A stretch of 64,000 nt of DNA from an uncultured Lachnospiraceae bacterium (GCA_947564735.1 CANOEC010000018.1:1-64000), one strand, 5' to 3'. Shown: positions 42,831-52,749, counted from the first letter of the stretch. The notes: a model not told the origin generated them from the sequence alone. Translations and numbers: made by a program.

Positions 42831-45066
42831 ATGAAATCATTTAAGCCTGCCGTCTTTTCACTTATATTAGGGTTATGCATCCTCTTGCAGATGGCGGTTA
42901 CTATCTGCACGGTAACGGCGTAGATTTTACACAAGTAAATGCTGCAGGAGAAATCAAAAAAAGTCCATGGGCATGGGAAGGCAACTACAATGTCCGCCTC
43001 AAAACAGTATTTGGCGTCTCCGATACCGGCGCCTGTATTTTTGCATTTCTCCCCCGGTTTTATACGGATGAGGAAGAAGCGCTTCTTGGAACGGACGAAG
43101 AAATCCGTTATCAATATTATTACGTGGATGAGCAGGGCGAACGTCGTCTGTTACAACTGCACGGAGATAATTATACCCCCAAAGAACACTTTGAACGTTT
43201 TGCTTTTTCACCGGACGGGCGTCTTTACGGTGCAACCGAGCGACATGTATGCCATATTGATTTGGATACCGAGGAGGTAGAACTGCTCTTTGAAACGCAG
43301 GACATGATTCTTGAATTTGCCTTTGTAGAGGATACCATGGTTGCAATCAGCCGGAGCCAGTCATACCTCTACAACACGACGAGTAATCTGCTGCTTGAAG
43401 CCAATACGGTACTAAACGAATTTCTTGCTTCCCACCAGTCAGGCTCTACCGTACTTGCAGTGGGAAATGGAACTGACACAGTCTTACAATTTGAAGGTCA
43501 GACCCTTGAAAGCACCGATACCGATAGCAAAGTATTATACATAGGCTGTCGTACCGGACTCTACCGCTATATCTGGAACGGTTCTATCATTGAACAGATT
43601 GCGGACGGACAAATGCTGACTCTGGGGAACAGTCAATACTCCCCTATTGCAATGCAGGTCCTTGGCAACGGAGAATTCCGGGTTCTTTTTAGCAGAAATC
43701 ACATGGTGGAAATGTATTACGACGAAACCATTCCCGCCAAACCTTCCAAAGAGCTGACGGTATATAGTCTGAAAGAAAATTCGCGTGTCCGCTATGCCGG
43801 ACAGTTATTCCAAAAGCAGAATCCCGATGTATTAGTCATTTATGAAACGGGTATGGACAGCGATAACGCTGTCAGCAAAGAAGAGGCCCTGCGGAATCTG
43901 AATACGCGTCTCCTTGCCGGTGAAGGACCGGATGTGCTTGTTTTAGACGACTTGGATATCGAACAATATGCCGAGAAGGGAATTTTAAAGCAGCTCGATG
44001 ATTTTTTTCTTCCTTATAAAGAAGAAGGCACCCTCTACCAAAACATTGTGGAAGGCATGAGAATGACGGATACCGGAAAAATATACGCCGCGCCGTTAAA
44101 TGTATTTGTGCCTGTGTATCTTTCCGAGACAAAATATCTGGACGGACAGACAATGCTTGCAGACCTTGTTGCCGGCGCAACCCTTGCCCGTGGGGAACAC
44201 CCCGATGGAGCAATCTTGTTCGCCCCCCCTATCCGGAAGATTTGCTAAGTGAACTGCTTCCCGTGTGCGAACCTACATGGACGGCAAAAGACGGCAGCCT
44301 GCAACTTGATAAAATCACGGAATTCTACCAGACAGCAGACACCCTCTGGCAAATAGACCGCTCCGGAATGGATGCAGATTTTGAAAGGCGCTGGCAGGAG
44401 GAAAGCGTCAACTCCGATTTAGACAGGATTAACCTTGCCTATTCCGATAACTGGACTAATTTTGGCACCGTGGGAGAAACGTGGATGCAGATTGGTTATA
44501 TCCAGCAGCCCTGCCGGGATATGCGCCGCATCCATCTGACCTATTATGCCTATCGCGAAACAGGCGGTTATCTGGAATTTAAACAGCTGGATGACGTATA
44601 CGCCATGGGCTACGGTAAATTCGGCGGACAGGCGCAGGATGTCTACTGGGTCAGAAACGTTGTCGGTCTGCGTGAAAATGCAAAAGAACCCGACCTTGCG
44701 GAAGATTTCCTTCATCTTCTGCTTTCCGATGAAATGATGCGCAAATGGTGGCTCGGAAGCGGCTACCCGATTCGCAAAGAATCTCTTTCTAAAATCCTTG
44801 ACATCAACAACCGTGAATGGGCGCAGGTCGAAGGGATAAGCGCGGATTCCATCAATATCTTCTATGCGGACTATGTATGGCCTACGGAAGAAGAAAAGAC
44901 ATGGCTGTATCAGATATTGGAAGAAGCCTCCTGCCCTTATCTGCCCGGCTCTGTATTGGAAGCAATGGTAAAAGAAATTGGCTTACAGGTACTAAACGGT
45001 GAACTGACTCCCGAAGAGGGCGCGGCGGAAGTCAGCAGAAGAATGGCGATTGAGATGGAGGAGTAG
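42831..45066 (+). pseudogene. Frameshifted extracellular solute-binding lipoprotein-like gene
   Basis: Three frames together encode one protein of about 740 residues. The ATG at 42831 (GGAG upstream) begins a signal peptide (MKSFKPAVFSLILGLCILLQ) that runs into a stop at residue 30. The main part resumes in another frame (GGYYLHGNGVDF), with a beta-propeller-like region and then a solute-binding domain (ELTVYSLKENSRVRYAGQLF). The frame breaks again at a run of seven C (44223-44229), and the next frame continues seamlessly with YPEDLLSELLP to the end at 45066. Likely a family 1 sugar-binding protein; either a pseudogene or phase-variable. Confidence 0.7.
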
Positions 45067-45071
45067 TCAGA

Positions 45072-45827
45072 CTACTCTATCTCAATCAGTTTCGCATGGA
45101 CCACTCTCCTTTTTCCTGTCCCGGCTGGACCAGAGCAGGTGGAGAGGGTCAGAATATGATCGTCTGTTGTAACGGTGACATCCAGTTCCCGAAAGCTCCG
45201 CGCCTGTATCACACTCAAAAATTTGTCATAGGCAGCCGTGTCCTCAAAGGCAGTCGTAATATAGTAGTCTTCTGCCTTAATGGTATAGTAACTGAAAATC
45301 TTATATTTTCGCATATGGCTGTCTATGTCGGTTACCCAGATAATATCACACTCTTCTTTCTCCCAAAACTCCTCCTGAAACACATCTTTTAAGGAACCAA
45401 ACATCGTATGATCCAACATATTATGACCATAAATAACCACATTGGGGTCATCAAAGGATTCATTCCGGCAGTCCATAAAAACAGAACCTGCAGCATTTTT
45501 ATTTCCCCGAAAAGAATGATTCAGATAATAAGAATTATCATCGGTCCGCACAATCGGATAGTTTATGCATTGACCGTTAAACGCAATCCAGCCTGTCGTG
45601 TCAACATTAAATTCCTTTAGCTTGCCAAAATCAATATGTAATTGCTCCATTTTTTCCCCATTCTCTTCTCCACCAGCTTTTGCAGATTCATAAATAACTT
45701 CTTCCATGACTTCATCCATTTCTTTCCTATTCACTCTTGTATCATTATGATGAGAAAATATACCTACAGCGCAGAAAATAAAACTCCCCGAGAGCAGCGC
45801 TGTCAAAACAGTACCTAAGATTTTCAT
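45072..45827 (-). CDS. srtB: Class B sortase
   Basis: 251 residues. N-terminal membrane anchor (ILGTVLTALLSGSFIFCAVGIF), catalytic His in VVIYGHNM, Cys231 in LTLSTCSG and Arg240/241 in GKRRVVHAKL, the class B arrangement. It attaches surface proteins carrying an LPxTG/NPxTx-type signal to peptidoglycan. The adjacent upstream gene is a decayed protein that still has an LPTGS signal in one frame, probably its former substrate. The start overlaps the end of that gene. Confidence 0.92.
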   Translation of the reverse strand: MKILGTVLTALLSGSFIFCAVGIFSHHNDTRVNRKEMDEVMEEVIYESAKAGGEENGEKMEQLHIDFGKLKEFNVDTTGWIAFNGQCINYPIVRTDDNSYYLNHSFRGNKNAAGSVFMDCRNESFDDPNVVIYGHNMLDHTMFGSLKDVFQEEFWEKEECDIIWVTDIDSHMRKYKIFSYYTIKAEDYYITTAFEDTAAYDKFLSVIQARSFRELDVTVTTDDHILTLSTCSGPAGTGKRRVVHAKLIEIE

Positions 45828-45831
45828 ATTA

Positions 45832-46240
45832 TCATTGTTTCTCCCGCTCTCTTTTTTTCGTTCTCATCTTCCCAAAAACGAGGAGCAGTATTCCAAGAGC
45901 CGACAAAGCATCCGCCCCATACAGCCAGAAAACATAACTGCCTGTCGGGAGTATCCTCTTGGTCAACAGGTGGCGTATTTTCCGGGGTATTTCCGGATGT
46001 ATCCTTGGGAGGTTCTTTGTCGTCGTTATCCTTCTTATCGTCTTCCGGCTGGTCGGGCGTCTGGGGCGGCTTGGAATCTTTCGGTTTGTCCTTTTCTCCC
46101 TCTACTGTCACAGTGCAGGACGCCGTTGCATGATAGGGCGACACTGTCGTTGCCGTAATGACTGCCTGTCCCTCGCCTACGGCTGTGACACCCCCATTTG
46201 CATCTACCGTCGCTACCCTTTCATCCGACGAAGACCATGT
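45832..46240 (-). pseudogene. Decayed Ig-like surface protein with LPxTG signal
   Basis: Only the C-terminal part survives. From about 46240 one frame encodes the end of a BIG_2 Ig-like domain (KVTWSSSDERVATVDANGGV, then AVGEGQAVITATTVSPYHATA), followed by a proline/acid-rich wall-spanning linker. The sorting signal (LPTGS, a hydrophobic helix and a KKREREK-type tail, stop at 45834-45832) lies in a different frame, so a frameshift occurred just before it (about 45950). A stop codon precedes the Ig fragment. Cannot make an anchored protein as it stands. Confidence 0.7.
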
Positions 46241-46517
46241 AACTTTTTATTTTATACTATTCACAATTGTATAATAAAAAACGAAAAAATTTGTCACATG
46301 GGAACCATTTGCACTTTTTGAGGTATACTTTGTCTTTTTTTGTGCCGTCACATCATTGATTTCATAAACAGCGTTCATGATTTGTTCATATTTATTTTAA
46401 AAAAACTTCATTCTGGAATCATTTTTTAGACATTTCTCTTGCGTATACTAAGACCATAAGATAACAGCAACGCCATACTTCAAAGTTAGCTGATTAATTA
46501 AAACTTTTTCATAATAA
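46241..46517. other. Intergenic stretch without genes
   Basis: AT-rich, no gene seen. It contains GTATAC-type -10-like sequences (for example TATACT at 46444-46449), but no good matching -35. A small RNA ending at the hairpin at 46518-46560 is possible but not supported by a clear promoter. Confidence 0.3.
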
Positions 46518-46560
46518 ATGCCAAGTAAAGATTTTCTTTACTTGGCATCCTCCCTTTTTA
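46518..46560 (+). terminator. Strong hairpin with U-tract upstream of the symporter
   Basis: ATGCCAAGTAAAG (46518-46530) and CTTTACTTGGCAT (46536-46548) form a perfect 13-bp stem with a five-base loop, then CCTCCCTTTTT. It has intrinsic terminator form on the plus strand, yet no plus-strand gene lies in the preceding 1.4 kb, so it may end a leader or a small RNA. Confidence 0.6.
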
Positions 46561-46637
46561 GGGGTTTTTTCATAATAATAGGAAATTCCGCCATAAAGTT
46601 TTTACTACATCCAAATATCCATGTATACAATTTTTTC

Positions 46638-46666
46638 TTGCTATCACTCATTTCCTATGGTATACT
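46638..46666 (+). promoter_or_regulatory. Promoter of the alanine/glycine-type symporter
   Basis: TTGCTA (46638-46643) and TATACT (46661-46666) with 17 bp between them. Start near 46673 gives a leader of about 115 nt that contains an attenuator-like terminator. Confidence 0.55.
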
Positions 46667-46719
46667 TTAGAAAGTGTAAACTTACATATCGCATATCATG
46701 AAGTGATTTCCGAAATGTC

Positions 46720-46753
46720 AGCGTAGACATACTTATCATGTCTACGCTTTTTT
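46720..46753 (+). promoter_or_regulatory. Attenuator-type terminator in the symporter leader
   Basis: AGCGTAGACAT (46720-46730) pairs with ATGTCTACGCT (46738-46748), followed by TTTTTT, all within the leader and ending about 36 bp before the start codon. A competing hairpin ATGTC-AGCGTA-GACAT (46715-46730) uses the terminator's left arm and could act as antiterminator. The part before the terminator is only about 45 nt, too short for a glycine riboswitch, so the controlling factor is unknown. Confidence 0.55.
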
Positions 46754-46789
46754 ACGGAAGGGCGCAAAGGAAAAGAAGGAGGAAACATT

Positions 46790-48289
46790 ATGAAAGAATT
46801 TTTTACCGGTCTCGTTGATACGATTACCACTGTCAACGGTGCGGTCAACAATTTTGTCTGGGGTATTCCTATGCTGATACTCCTTGTAGGTACGGGCATT
46901 CTGATGACTATACTTACTAAATTTTTCCAGTTATCCCACATTGGGCACTGGTTTAAGAACACGATTGGCGGTATTTTTAGCGATAAGCATATCACAAAGC
47001 ATACCGGCAAAGAGGACCAATCCATCTCCCAGTTCCAGTCCCTTTGTACAGCGCTTGCCGCTACAATCGGTACAGGTAACATTGTCGGTGTAGCGAGCGC
47101 ATTGATTGCCGGCGGTCCCGGTGCTATCTTCTGGATGTGGATTGTTGCTTTCTTTGGTATGATGACAAACTACTCAGAAAATGTGCTCGGCATCTACTAC
47201 CGCCGCAAAAATTCCAAGAACGAGTGGTGCGGCGGCGCTATGTACTATTTAAAAGATGGGCTTGGCTCCTATAAGGGCTGCAAACAGATTGGAGCAATCC
47301 TTGCCGTACTGTTTTCCATTTTCTGTCTTCTTGCATCCTTCGGTATCGGCAATATGAGTCAGGTCAATTCCATCTCAGACAACATGGCTGCGGCATTCCA
47401 TATTCCCAATGTTGTAACGGGTATTGCACTGATGATCATTGCCGCACTCGTTATCGTAGGCGGTTTAAAGAGAATTGCATCCGTTACCGAAAAGCTGGTT
47501 CCTTTTATGGCGATTGCCTATATCATCGGCGCACTTGTCATTTTCTTTGCAAATATAGGGCAGGTCGGCGCTGTCTTTTCCGCTATTTTTAAAGGTGCTT
47601 TCGGATTGAAAGCCGTTGGCGGCGGTATTGTGGGCTCCGGCGTTAAGATGGCTCTGACATGGGGTATGAAGCGTGGCGTATTCTCCAACGAAGCCGGTCT
47701 TGGCTCTTCCGTTATGGTGCATTCCAACTCCAACGTTAAGGAACCGGTACGTCAAGGGATGTGGGGAATCTTTGAAGTATTTGCAGACACCATGGTTGTC
47801 TGTACTCTGACGGCATTTGCCGTGCTCTCCTCCGGTCTTGTGGATTTGGAAACCGGCGCTGTTTTAAGTGAGGCTTCCGGTTCCGCACTGGTAGGTGAGG
47901 CATTTTCGACAATATTTGGTTCTTTAGGACCCATGTTTATCGCCCTTGCAATCCTGCTGTTTGCCTTTTCTACCGTACTCGGCTGGAGCCACTACGGTTC
48001 TAAAGCATGGGAATACTTATTCGGTACGAAATCGACCATCGCCTATAAGATTGTATTCATATTGATGATTTTCATCGGCGCAACCATGAATCTGAGTCTC
48101 GCTTGGGATCTCTCCGATACCTTTAACGGTCTGATGGCTATGCCGAACTTAATCGGTGTACTGTGTCTGTCACCGCTTGTTATGAAGATTACAAAGAACT
48201 ATGTTGACCGTGTCCTTCGTAAAAAAGACGTAAAGCCGATGCTTTCCGTATTCCCGGACATCAACGACGAGCACTCCCGTGCGTTATAA
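46790..48289 (+). CDS. Alanine/glycine:cation symporter (AGCS family)
   Basis: 499 residues with about eleven membrane helices. Family signatures: FQSLCTALAATIGTGNIVGVASAL (in outline), GGPGAIFWMWIVAFFGMMTNYSENVLG (in outline) and KRGVFSNEAGLGSS. It takes up alanine, glycine or glutamine with sodium or protons. AGAAGGAGG precedes the start. Preceded by an attenuator and followed by a convergent AraC gene that overlaps it by six bases. Confidence 0.94.
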   Translation: MKEFFTGLVDTITTVNGAVNNFVWGIPMLILLVGTGILMTILTKFFQLSHIGHWFKNTIGGIFSDKHITKHTGKEDQSISQFQSLCTALAATIGTGNIVGVASALIAGGPGAIFWMWIVAFFGMMTNYSENVLGIYYRRKNSKNEWCGGAMYYLKDGLGSYKGCKQIGAILAVLFSIFCLLASFGIGNMSQVNSISDNMAAAFHIPNVVTGIALMIIAALVIVGGLKRIASVTEKLVPFMAIAYIIGALVIFFANIGQVGAVFSAIFKGAFGLKAVGGGIVGSGVKMALTWGMKRGVFSNEAGLGSSVMVHSNSNVKEPVRQGMWGIFEVFADTMVVCTLTAFAVLSSGLVDLETGAVLSEASGSALVGEAFSTIFGSLGPMFIALAILLFAFSTVLGWSHYGSKAWEYLFGTKSTIAYKIVFILMIFIGATMNLSLAWDLSDTFNGLMAMPNLIGVLCLSPLVMKITKNYVDRVLRKKDVKPMLSVFPDINDEHSRAL

Positions 48290-49183
48290 TTTATTTCTTC
48301 TATATTCAGCAGGACTCATCTGGTAACGTTCTTTGAATTTACGGCAGAAATAACCTGCGCTTGTAAAACCTGTTTCTTCGGCAATCGTTGAAACAGGTTT
48401 TTCTGTGATACAGAGTAATTCTGCCGCGCGTGCCAAACGATACTGTATCAGATACGACACGGGCGAAACCCGGATACCGGATTGGAATGTCTGCAAAGCG
48501 CCGCTCTTACTGACAGACGCAGCAGCAGCAATTTCTTCCAATGTCAGTTCCTCCCGATAATGGTCATGGATATACTGCATCATAATCTGCAGTCTTGCCT
48601 GTTTGTGATTCAAGTGATGTGTCTTTGACTGCGCCGAAGACAAATCCAAGTGTTCATACAAATTATTCCATGCCTGCAGGAGCGTATGCACCGTACACAA
48701 TTCTTTCCTATTATTATCGGTATCCTGCAAGGCATACGTTTTCGCAAGAATCCGCAACAGTTCTTCCTGCCAGTCAATATGAGGGTCGAGGATTTGATTG
48801 GAAATGTCCGAACGGATGACCGGACGGACATATTTTTCGTATAGCAAACTCTCTTTACCCGCTAACAGTTCCGGCGCAAAAACGATATCATGTATATATG
48901 CCCTGCCCGCAGCTTCAAAGCGATGTAAGATGCTGCTGTTAATAAACAAACCATATCCCTTCGATAACTCTATCCTGTCTTCCCCCACAAGACAGCGTAC
49001 CTTGCCCTCCGTCACAGACAAAAATTCCAGTTCATGATGCCAATGCCAGTCTACACAGTGAAAATCAAACTGCCAGATATCTTCCGGATAATAAGCAAAC
49101 GGATAGCTGTCGTTTCCATGATGTACGGTTTCTCTGAGCGTATCGTCCGTACTGCCGTTTAAATAATTTATATAAGATTTCAT
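48284..49183 (-). CDS. AraC-family regulator
   Basis: 299 residues. N-terminal cupin (FDFHCVDWHWHHELEFLSVTEGKVRCLVGED in outline) and C-terminal AraC domain (SVSKSGALQTFQSGIRVSPVSYL; EETGFTSAGYFCRKFKERYQMSPAEYRR in outline). Divergent from the MFS transporter gene, which is its likely target. Ribosome site weak. Confidence 0.86.
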   Translation of the reverse strand: MKSYINYLNGSTDDTLRETVHHGNDSYPFAYYPEDIWQFDFHCVDWHWHHELEFLSVTEGKVRCLVGEDRIELSKGYGLFINSSILHRFEAAGRAYIHDIVFAPELLAGKESLLYEKYVRPVIRSDISNQILDPHIDWQEELLRILAKTYALQDTDNNRKELCTVHTLLQAWNNLYEHLDLSSAQSKTHHLNHKQARLQIMMQYIHDHYREELTLEEIAAAASVSKSGALQTFQSGIRVSPVSYLIQYRLARAAELLCITEKPVSTIAEETGFTSAGYFCRKFKERYQMSPAEYRRNKL

Positions 49184-49272
49184 TTGTCAGTTCCACCAAT
49201 TTATTTTTGTGATATTATATCATTTTTGTGTTATTCTGTACAATGCTTCTCATGGACGTATATGATACACTA

Positions 49273-49319
49273 GACGCAGACTGCTAAATCTGCGTCATAA
49301 GAATTACTTCGTAATTCTT
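49273..49319. repeat. Two tandem perfect hairpins between AraC and MFS genes
   Basis: GACGCAGA/TCTGCGTC (49273-49280 and 49289-49296) is followed two bases later by AAGAATTAC-TTC-GTAATTCTT (49299-49319). They lie in the leader of the MFS gene. No U-tract follows, so they are not plain terminators; operators or messenger-stabilising structures are possible. Confidence 0.5.
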
Positions 49320-49366
49320 GCTGAATAATGCAGGATTATATAACTCTACAAAAATCGAGGGCACTT

Positions 49367-50551
49367 ATGAAAAACCAATATAACAAAACAATCACCGCCT
49401 GTTTCATCGGCTACATCGTGCAGGCAATCGTCAACAATTTTGTACCACTGCTTTTTTTAACATTTCAGCGCACCTATCATATTCCATTGTCGCAGATTAC
49501 TCTGCTCGTAACCTTTAATTTCGGCATACAGCTTCTCGTTGACCTTCTGTCTGTCGGTTTTGTAGACAAAATAGGTTACCGTGCCTCCATGGTCATTGCA
49601 CATTTATTTGCTGCGGCAGGACTCGTACTGTTAACTTTTCTACCGGAATTATTACCGTCAGCTTTTGCCGGAATCTTGATTTCAGTCATGATATACGCCA
49701 TTGGCGGCGGGTTGTTGGAGGTACTCGTCAGTCCCGTCGTGGAATCCTGCCCTTCGGATAACAAGGAAAAAACCATGAGTATGCTCCACTCCTTCTACTG
49801 CTGGGGACATGTGGGCGTTGTACTCATCTCTACGCTGTTCTTTCAGGCATTCGGTATCGGTAATTGGAAAATCCTCGCTTTCGTCTGGGCTTTCATCCCT
49901 CTTGCCAATGCTTTTGTTTTTGCAAAGGTTCCCATTGCCACATTGATCGAAGAAGGAGAACGCGGATTGTCATTAAAAGATTTGCTCGGTATGAAGCTTT
50001 TCTGGATATTGCTGATTATGATGGTCTGTGCCGGTGCAAGCGAACAGGCAGTCAGCCAATGGGCGTCTACCTTTGCCGAGAAGGGGCTGGGCGTTTCCAA
50101 GGCAATCGGCGACCTTGCCGGTCCCATGGCTTTTGCCATTCTGATGGGCAGTTCAAGGGCTTTCTACGGGAAATACGGCGACCGGATTGATTTAGACAAA
50201 TTCATGATTTACAGCAGTCTCCTATGCATTCTCACCTACCTTGGCGTATCCCTGCTTCCAATGCCCCAGCTTAACCTGATTGCCTGCGCAATCTGTGGTC
50301 TGTCGGTCGGTATCATGTGGCCGGGAACATTCAGCAAGGCTGCCGCCGCTCTGCCAAAAGGCGGAACCGCCATGTTTGCCCTGCTCGCTTTAGGCGGTGA
50401 TGTTGGCTGTTCCGGAGGACCCACCTTGGTAGGAATGATATCGGGTATACTGGACGACAATCTGAAACTGGGAATTTTAGCCGGTGTCATCTTTCCCACA
50501 CTTTTACTGATAGGGATTCTCCTGTGCAAAAAAGAGAAAGGCAAAGTATAG
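49367..50551 (+). CDS. Major facilitator superfamily transporter
   Basis: 394 residues with twelve membrane helices, in the FucP/sugar-carrier-like branch of MFS (VDKIGYRASMVIAHLFAAAGLVLL in outline; SSRAFYGKYGDRIDL in the second half). Start 49367 has GAGGG five bases upstream, and an upstream in-frame ATG lacks a site. Regulated probably by the divergent AraC protein. Substrate unknown, perhaps a sugar. Confidence 0.85.
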   Translation: MKNQYNKTITACFIGYIVQAIVNNFVPLLFLTFQRTYHIPLSQITLLVTFNFGIQLLVDLLSVGFVDKIGYRASMVIAHLFAAAGLVLLTFLPELLPSAFAGILISVMIYAIGGGLLEVLVSPVVESCPSDNKEKTMSMLHSFYCWGHVGVVLISTLFFQAFGIGNWKILAFVWAFIPLANAFVFAKVPIATLIEEGERGLSLKDLLGMKLFWILLIMMVCAGASEQAVSQWASTFAEKGLGVSKAIGDLAGPMAFAILMGSSRAFYGKYGDRIDLDKFMIYSSLLCILTYLGVSLLPMPQLNLIACAICGLSVGIMWPGTFSKAAAALPKGGTAMFALLALGGDVGCSGGPTLVGMISGILDDNLKLGILAGVIFPTLLLIGILLCKKEKGKV

Positions 50552-50654
50552 AAAAGCCAGAATGTGGCAGAAAAAACAAGCGCAGTACGGTAGCACGAAA
50601 TACCGATTTATAGTACAATAAAGACATAACTTACTTTACAAAGGACCTGATACC

Positions 50655-51650
50655 TTGAAGAAAAAACGCAAAGTCTTTATGATTCTGTTTATCATCATAT
50701 TTCTGCTTGCCGTGCTGTATTTTATTCTGGTCAATTTCCTTGTAAGCGCCGCTCTCGTACCTTCATTTATGAGAAAACTGGAAGCCTTTGAACGGATTAC
50801 GGACGAAAGTTATGCTGCTCAGGTACAGACCTCCGACATTCAGGTAACGCGCCAGCTCGCGCTCAATCACACGGAAGAATGGCTTGCGACGGCAGATGCC
50901 TACAAAATTTCCGCCATCAGTGCAGACGGATATAAACTGATTTCTACCGTATTTTACCGGAAAGAGGATAATCCTTCACATCTCTGGGCGCTTGTCCTGC
51001 ATGGCTATACGGGATGGAAAGAAGAGATGTATCCTTTTGCATGCTGGTATTATGAGCAGGGATATCAGGTTGTCGTTCCGGACTTGCGCTGTCAGGGCGA
51101 AAGCGAGGGGGATTTTATCGGCATGGGCTGGACGGATCACTATGACTGCGGTCTCTGGATTGACTACATTCTGTCGCAGGATCCGGATGCACAGATTGTG
51201 ATACACGGACAGTCTATGGGTGCATCCACTGCGCTGATTATGACCGGTGATGAGTCCCTGTCAAAACATGTCGTGGCAGTCATATCCGATTGTGCCTACA
51301 CAGACGCTTATTCCATGTTCGGGGACAAGGTGACGGAGTGGTTCCATCTTCCCGCGTTTCCTTTAGTGGATTCCGCCCGCGTTGTTCTCAAGCTCCGCGG
51401 CGGCTATGATTTGGCGGATGCCTCTGCCCTCGATGCCGTTGTCATAAGCAGTACTCCCACGCTCTTTATTCATGGGGCATCCGATGCCATGATCTCTGTC
51501 CAGATGTCCAAAGAGCTGTACGATGCCGCCGCCTGCCCGAAGGAACTGCTAATTATAGACGGTGCGGGACACGCGCAGGCGCAGGACAAAGATCCGGATA
51601 CCTATTACGGGACAATCAGTCATTTTCTTGCGCAGTACACTACCGATTAG
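50655..51650 (+). CDS. Membrane-anchored alpha/beta hydrolase
   Basis: 331 residues, starting at TTG with AAGGACC upstream. N-terminal membrane helix (FMILFIIIFLLAVLYFILVNFLV in outline), then an alpha/beta hydrolase: oxyanion HGYTG, nucleophile elbow GQSMGAS, acidic residue in LFIHGASDAMI and catalytic His in DGAGHAQA. Similar to FrsA/YqkD-like peptidase-type hydrolases. Single gene with its own promoter region. Confidence 0.85.
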   Translation: MKKKRKVFMILFIIIFLLAVLYFILVNFLVSAALVPSFMRKLEAFERITDESYAAQVQTSDIQVTRQLALNHTEEWLATADAYKISAISADGYKLISTVFYRKEDNPSHLWALVLHGYTGWKEEMYPFACWYYEQGYQVVVPDLRCQGESEGDFIGMGWTDHYDCGLWIDYILSQDPDAQIVIHGQSMGASTALIMTGDESLSKHVVAVISDCAYTDAYSMFGDKVTEWFHLPAFPLVDSARVVLKLRGGYDLADASALDAVVISSTPTLFIHGASDAMISVQMSKELYDAAACPKELLIIDGAGHAQAQDKDPDTYYGTISHFLAQYTTD

Positions 51651-51696
51651 CATTGCCCGTGCGCTTTTTGACACCCGAATCCTATTATATAAAAAG

Positions 51697-51731
51697 CGCC
51701 ACAGCATAGCTATTACAGCTATGTCGTGGCA
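51697..51731. terminator. Bidirectional terminator between hydrolase and aldolase genes
   Basis: GCCACAGCATAGC (51698-51710) and GCTATGTCGTGGC (51718-51730) form a 13-bp stem with one mismatch. A U-tract follows on either strand (CTCTCTTTTC on plus; GCGCTTTTTATA on minus), serving two convergent genes. Confidence 0.85.
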
Positions 51732-51780
51732 CTCTCTTTTCACTTACATGTTATTACACTTTTTGATTCGATTTTATTTC

Positions 51781-52749
51781 TTAAGCTTTCCCGTCTGAAC
51801 CAAGAACGTTCACAATCTTGTGAGCAACCATATCTTTAACCGCCTGACGAGCAGGTTTCAGATACTGACGAGGGTCGAAATGATCCGGATGCTCTGCAAA
51901 ATACTTACGGATATTACCTGTCATTGCAAGACGGATATCGGAGTCGATATTAATCTTACATACTGCAAGCTCGGCTGCCTTACGAAGCTGCTCTTCCGGA
52001 ATACCAACTGCATCAGGCATATCGCCGCCAAACTCATTAACCATCTTAACGAACTCCTGCGGAACAGAAGAAGAACCGTGAAGAACAATCGGGAAACCGG
52101 GAAGACGCTTAATGCACTCTTCCAATACATCAAAACGAAGCGGCGGGGGAACAAGAATACCATCAGCATTTCTTGTACACTGAGCTGCCGTAAACTTATA
52201 TGCACCGTGGGAAGTACCGATTGCAATTGCAAGAGAGTCACATCCTGTTCTGGAAACGAACTCTTCTACTTCCTCTGGACGTGTATAAGACTCTTTACCG
52301 GATTCTACTACTACCTCATCCTCAACGCCTGCCAATGTTCCAAGCTCAGCTTCTACTACTACACCCTTGTCGTGAGCATACTCTACAACCTGCTTTGTCA
52401 ACGCGATGTTATCCTCAAATGACTTAGAGGAAGCGTCAATCATAACAGAAGTAAAACCGCCGTCGATACAGGATTTACACAGTTCAAACGTATCGCCGTG
52501 ATCCAAATGAAGCGCAATCGGAATCTCTGGATTCTCTGCTACTGCCGCCTCTACCAACTTAACCAGATAAGTATGGTTCGCATAAGCACGGGCTCCTTTG
52601 GAAACCTGAAGGATTACAGGACTCTTTAATTCACCTGCTGCTTCCGTGATACCCTGAACGATCTCCATGTTGTTAACATTGAATGCACCAACCGCATAAC
52701 CGCCATTGTATGCCTTCTCAAACATTTCCTTTGTTGTTACTAACGGCAT
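51781..52749 (-). CDS. fba: Class II fructose-bisphosphate aldolase
   Basis: 322 residues from the ATG at 52749 (AAAGGTGG upstream). Zinc-dependent aldolase: AVGAFNVNNMEIVQGI, HLDHGDTFELCKSCIDGGFTSVMIDAS in outline with the metal histidine and acid, GTSHGAYKF, VLHGSSSVP and KINIDSD for phosphate and substrate binding. A glycolytic enzyme. Codon use and promoter-proximal sequence suggest strong expression. Confidence 0.96.
   Translation of the reverse strand: MPLVTTKEMFEKAYNGGYAVGAFNVNNMEIVQGITEAAGELKSPVILQVSKGARAYANHTYLVKLVEAAVAENPEIPIALHLDHGDTFELCKSCIDGGFTSVMIDASSKSFEDNIALTKQVVEYAHDKGVVVEAELGTLAGVEDEVVVESGKESYTRPEEVEEFVSRTGCDSLAIAIGTSHGAYKFTAAQCTRNADGILVPPPLRFDVLEECIKRLPGFPIVLHGSSSVPQEFVKMVNEFGGDMPDAVGIPEEQLRKAAELAVCKINIDSDIRLAMTGNIRKYFAEHPDHFDPRQYLKPARQAVKDMVAHKIVNVLGSDGKA

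Noticed and set aside
42875-44248. A separate gene starting at the ATG at 42875
   Set aside because: No ribosome site, and a signal peptide with a good site lies just upstream in another frame; better explained as one frameshifted gene from 42831.
46790-48289. Glycine riboswitch for the symporter
   Set aside because: Only about 45 nt lie between the likely start site and the terminator and none of the conserved glycine aptamer core is visible.
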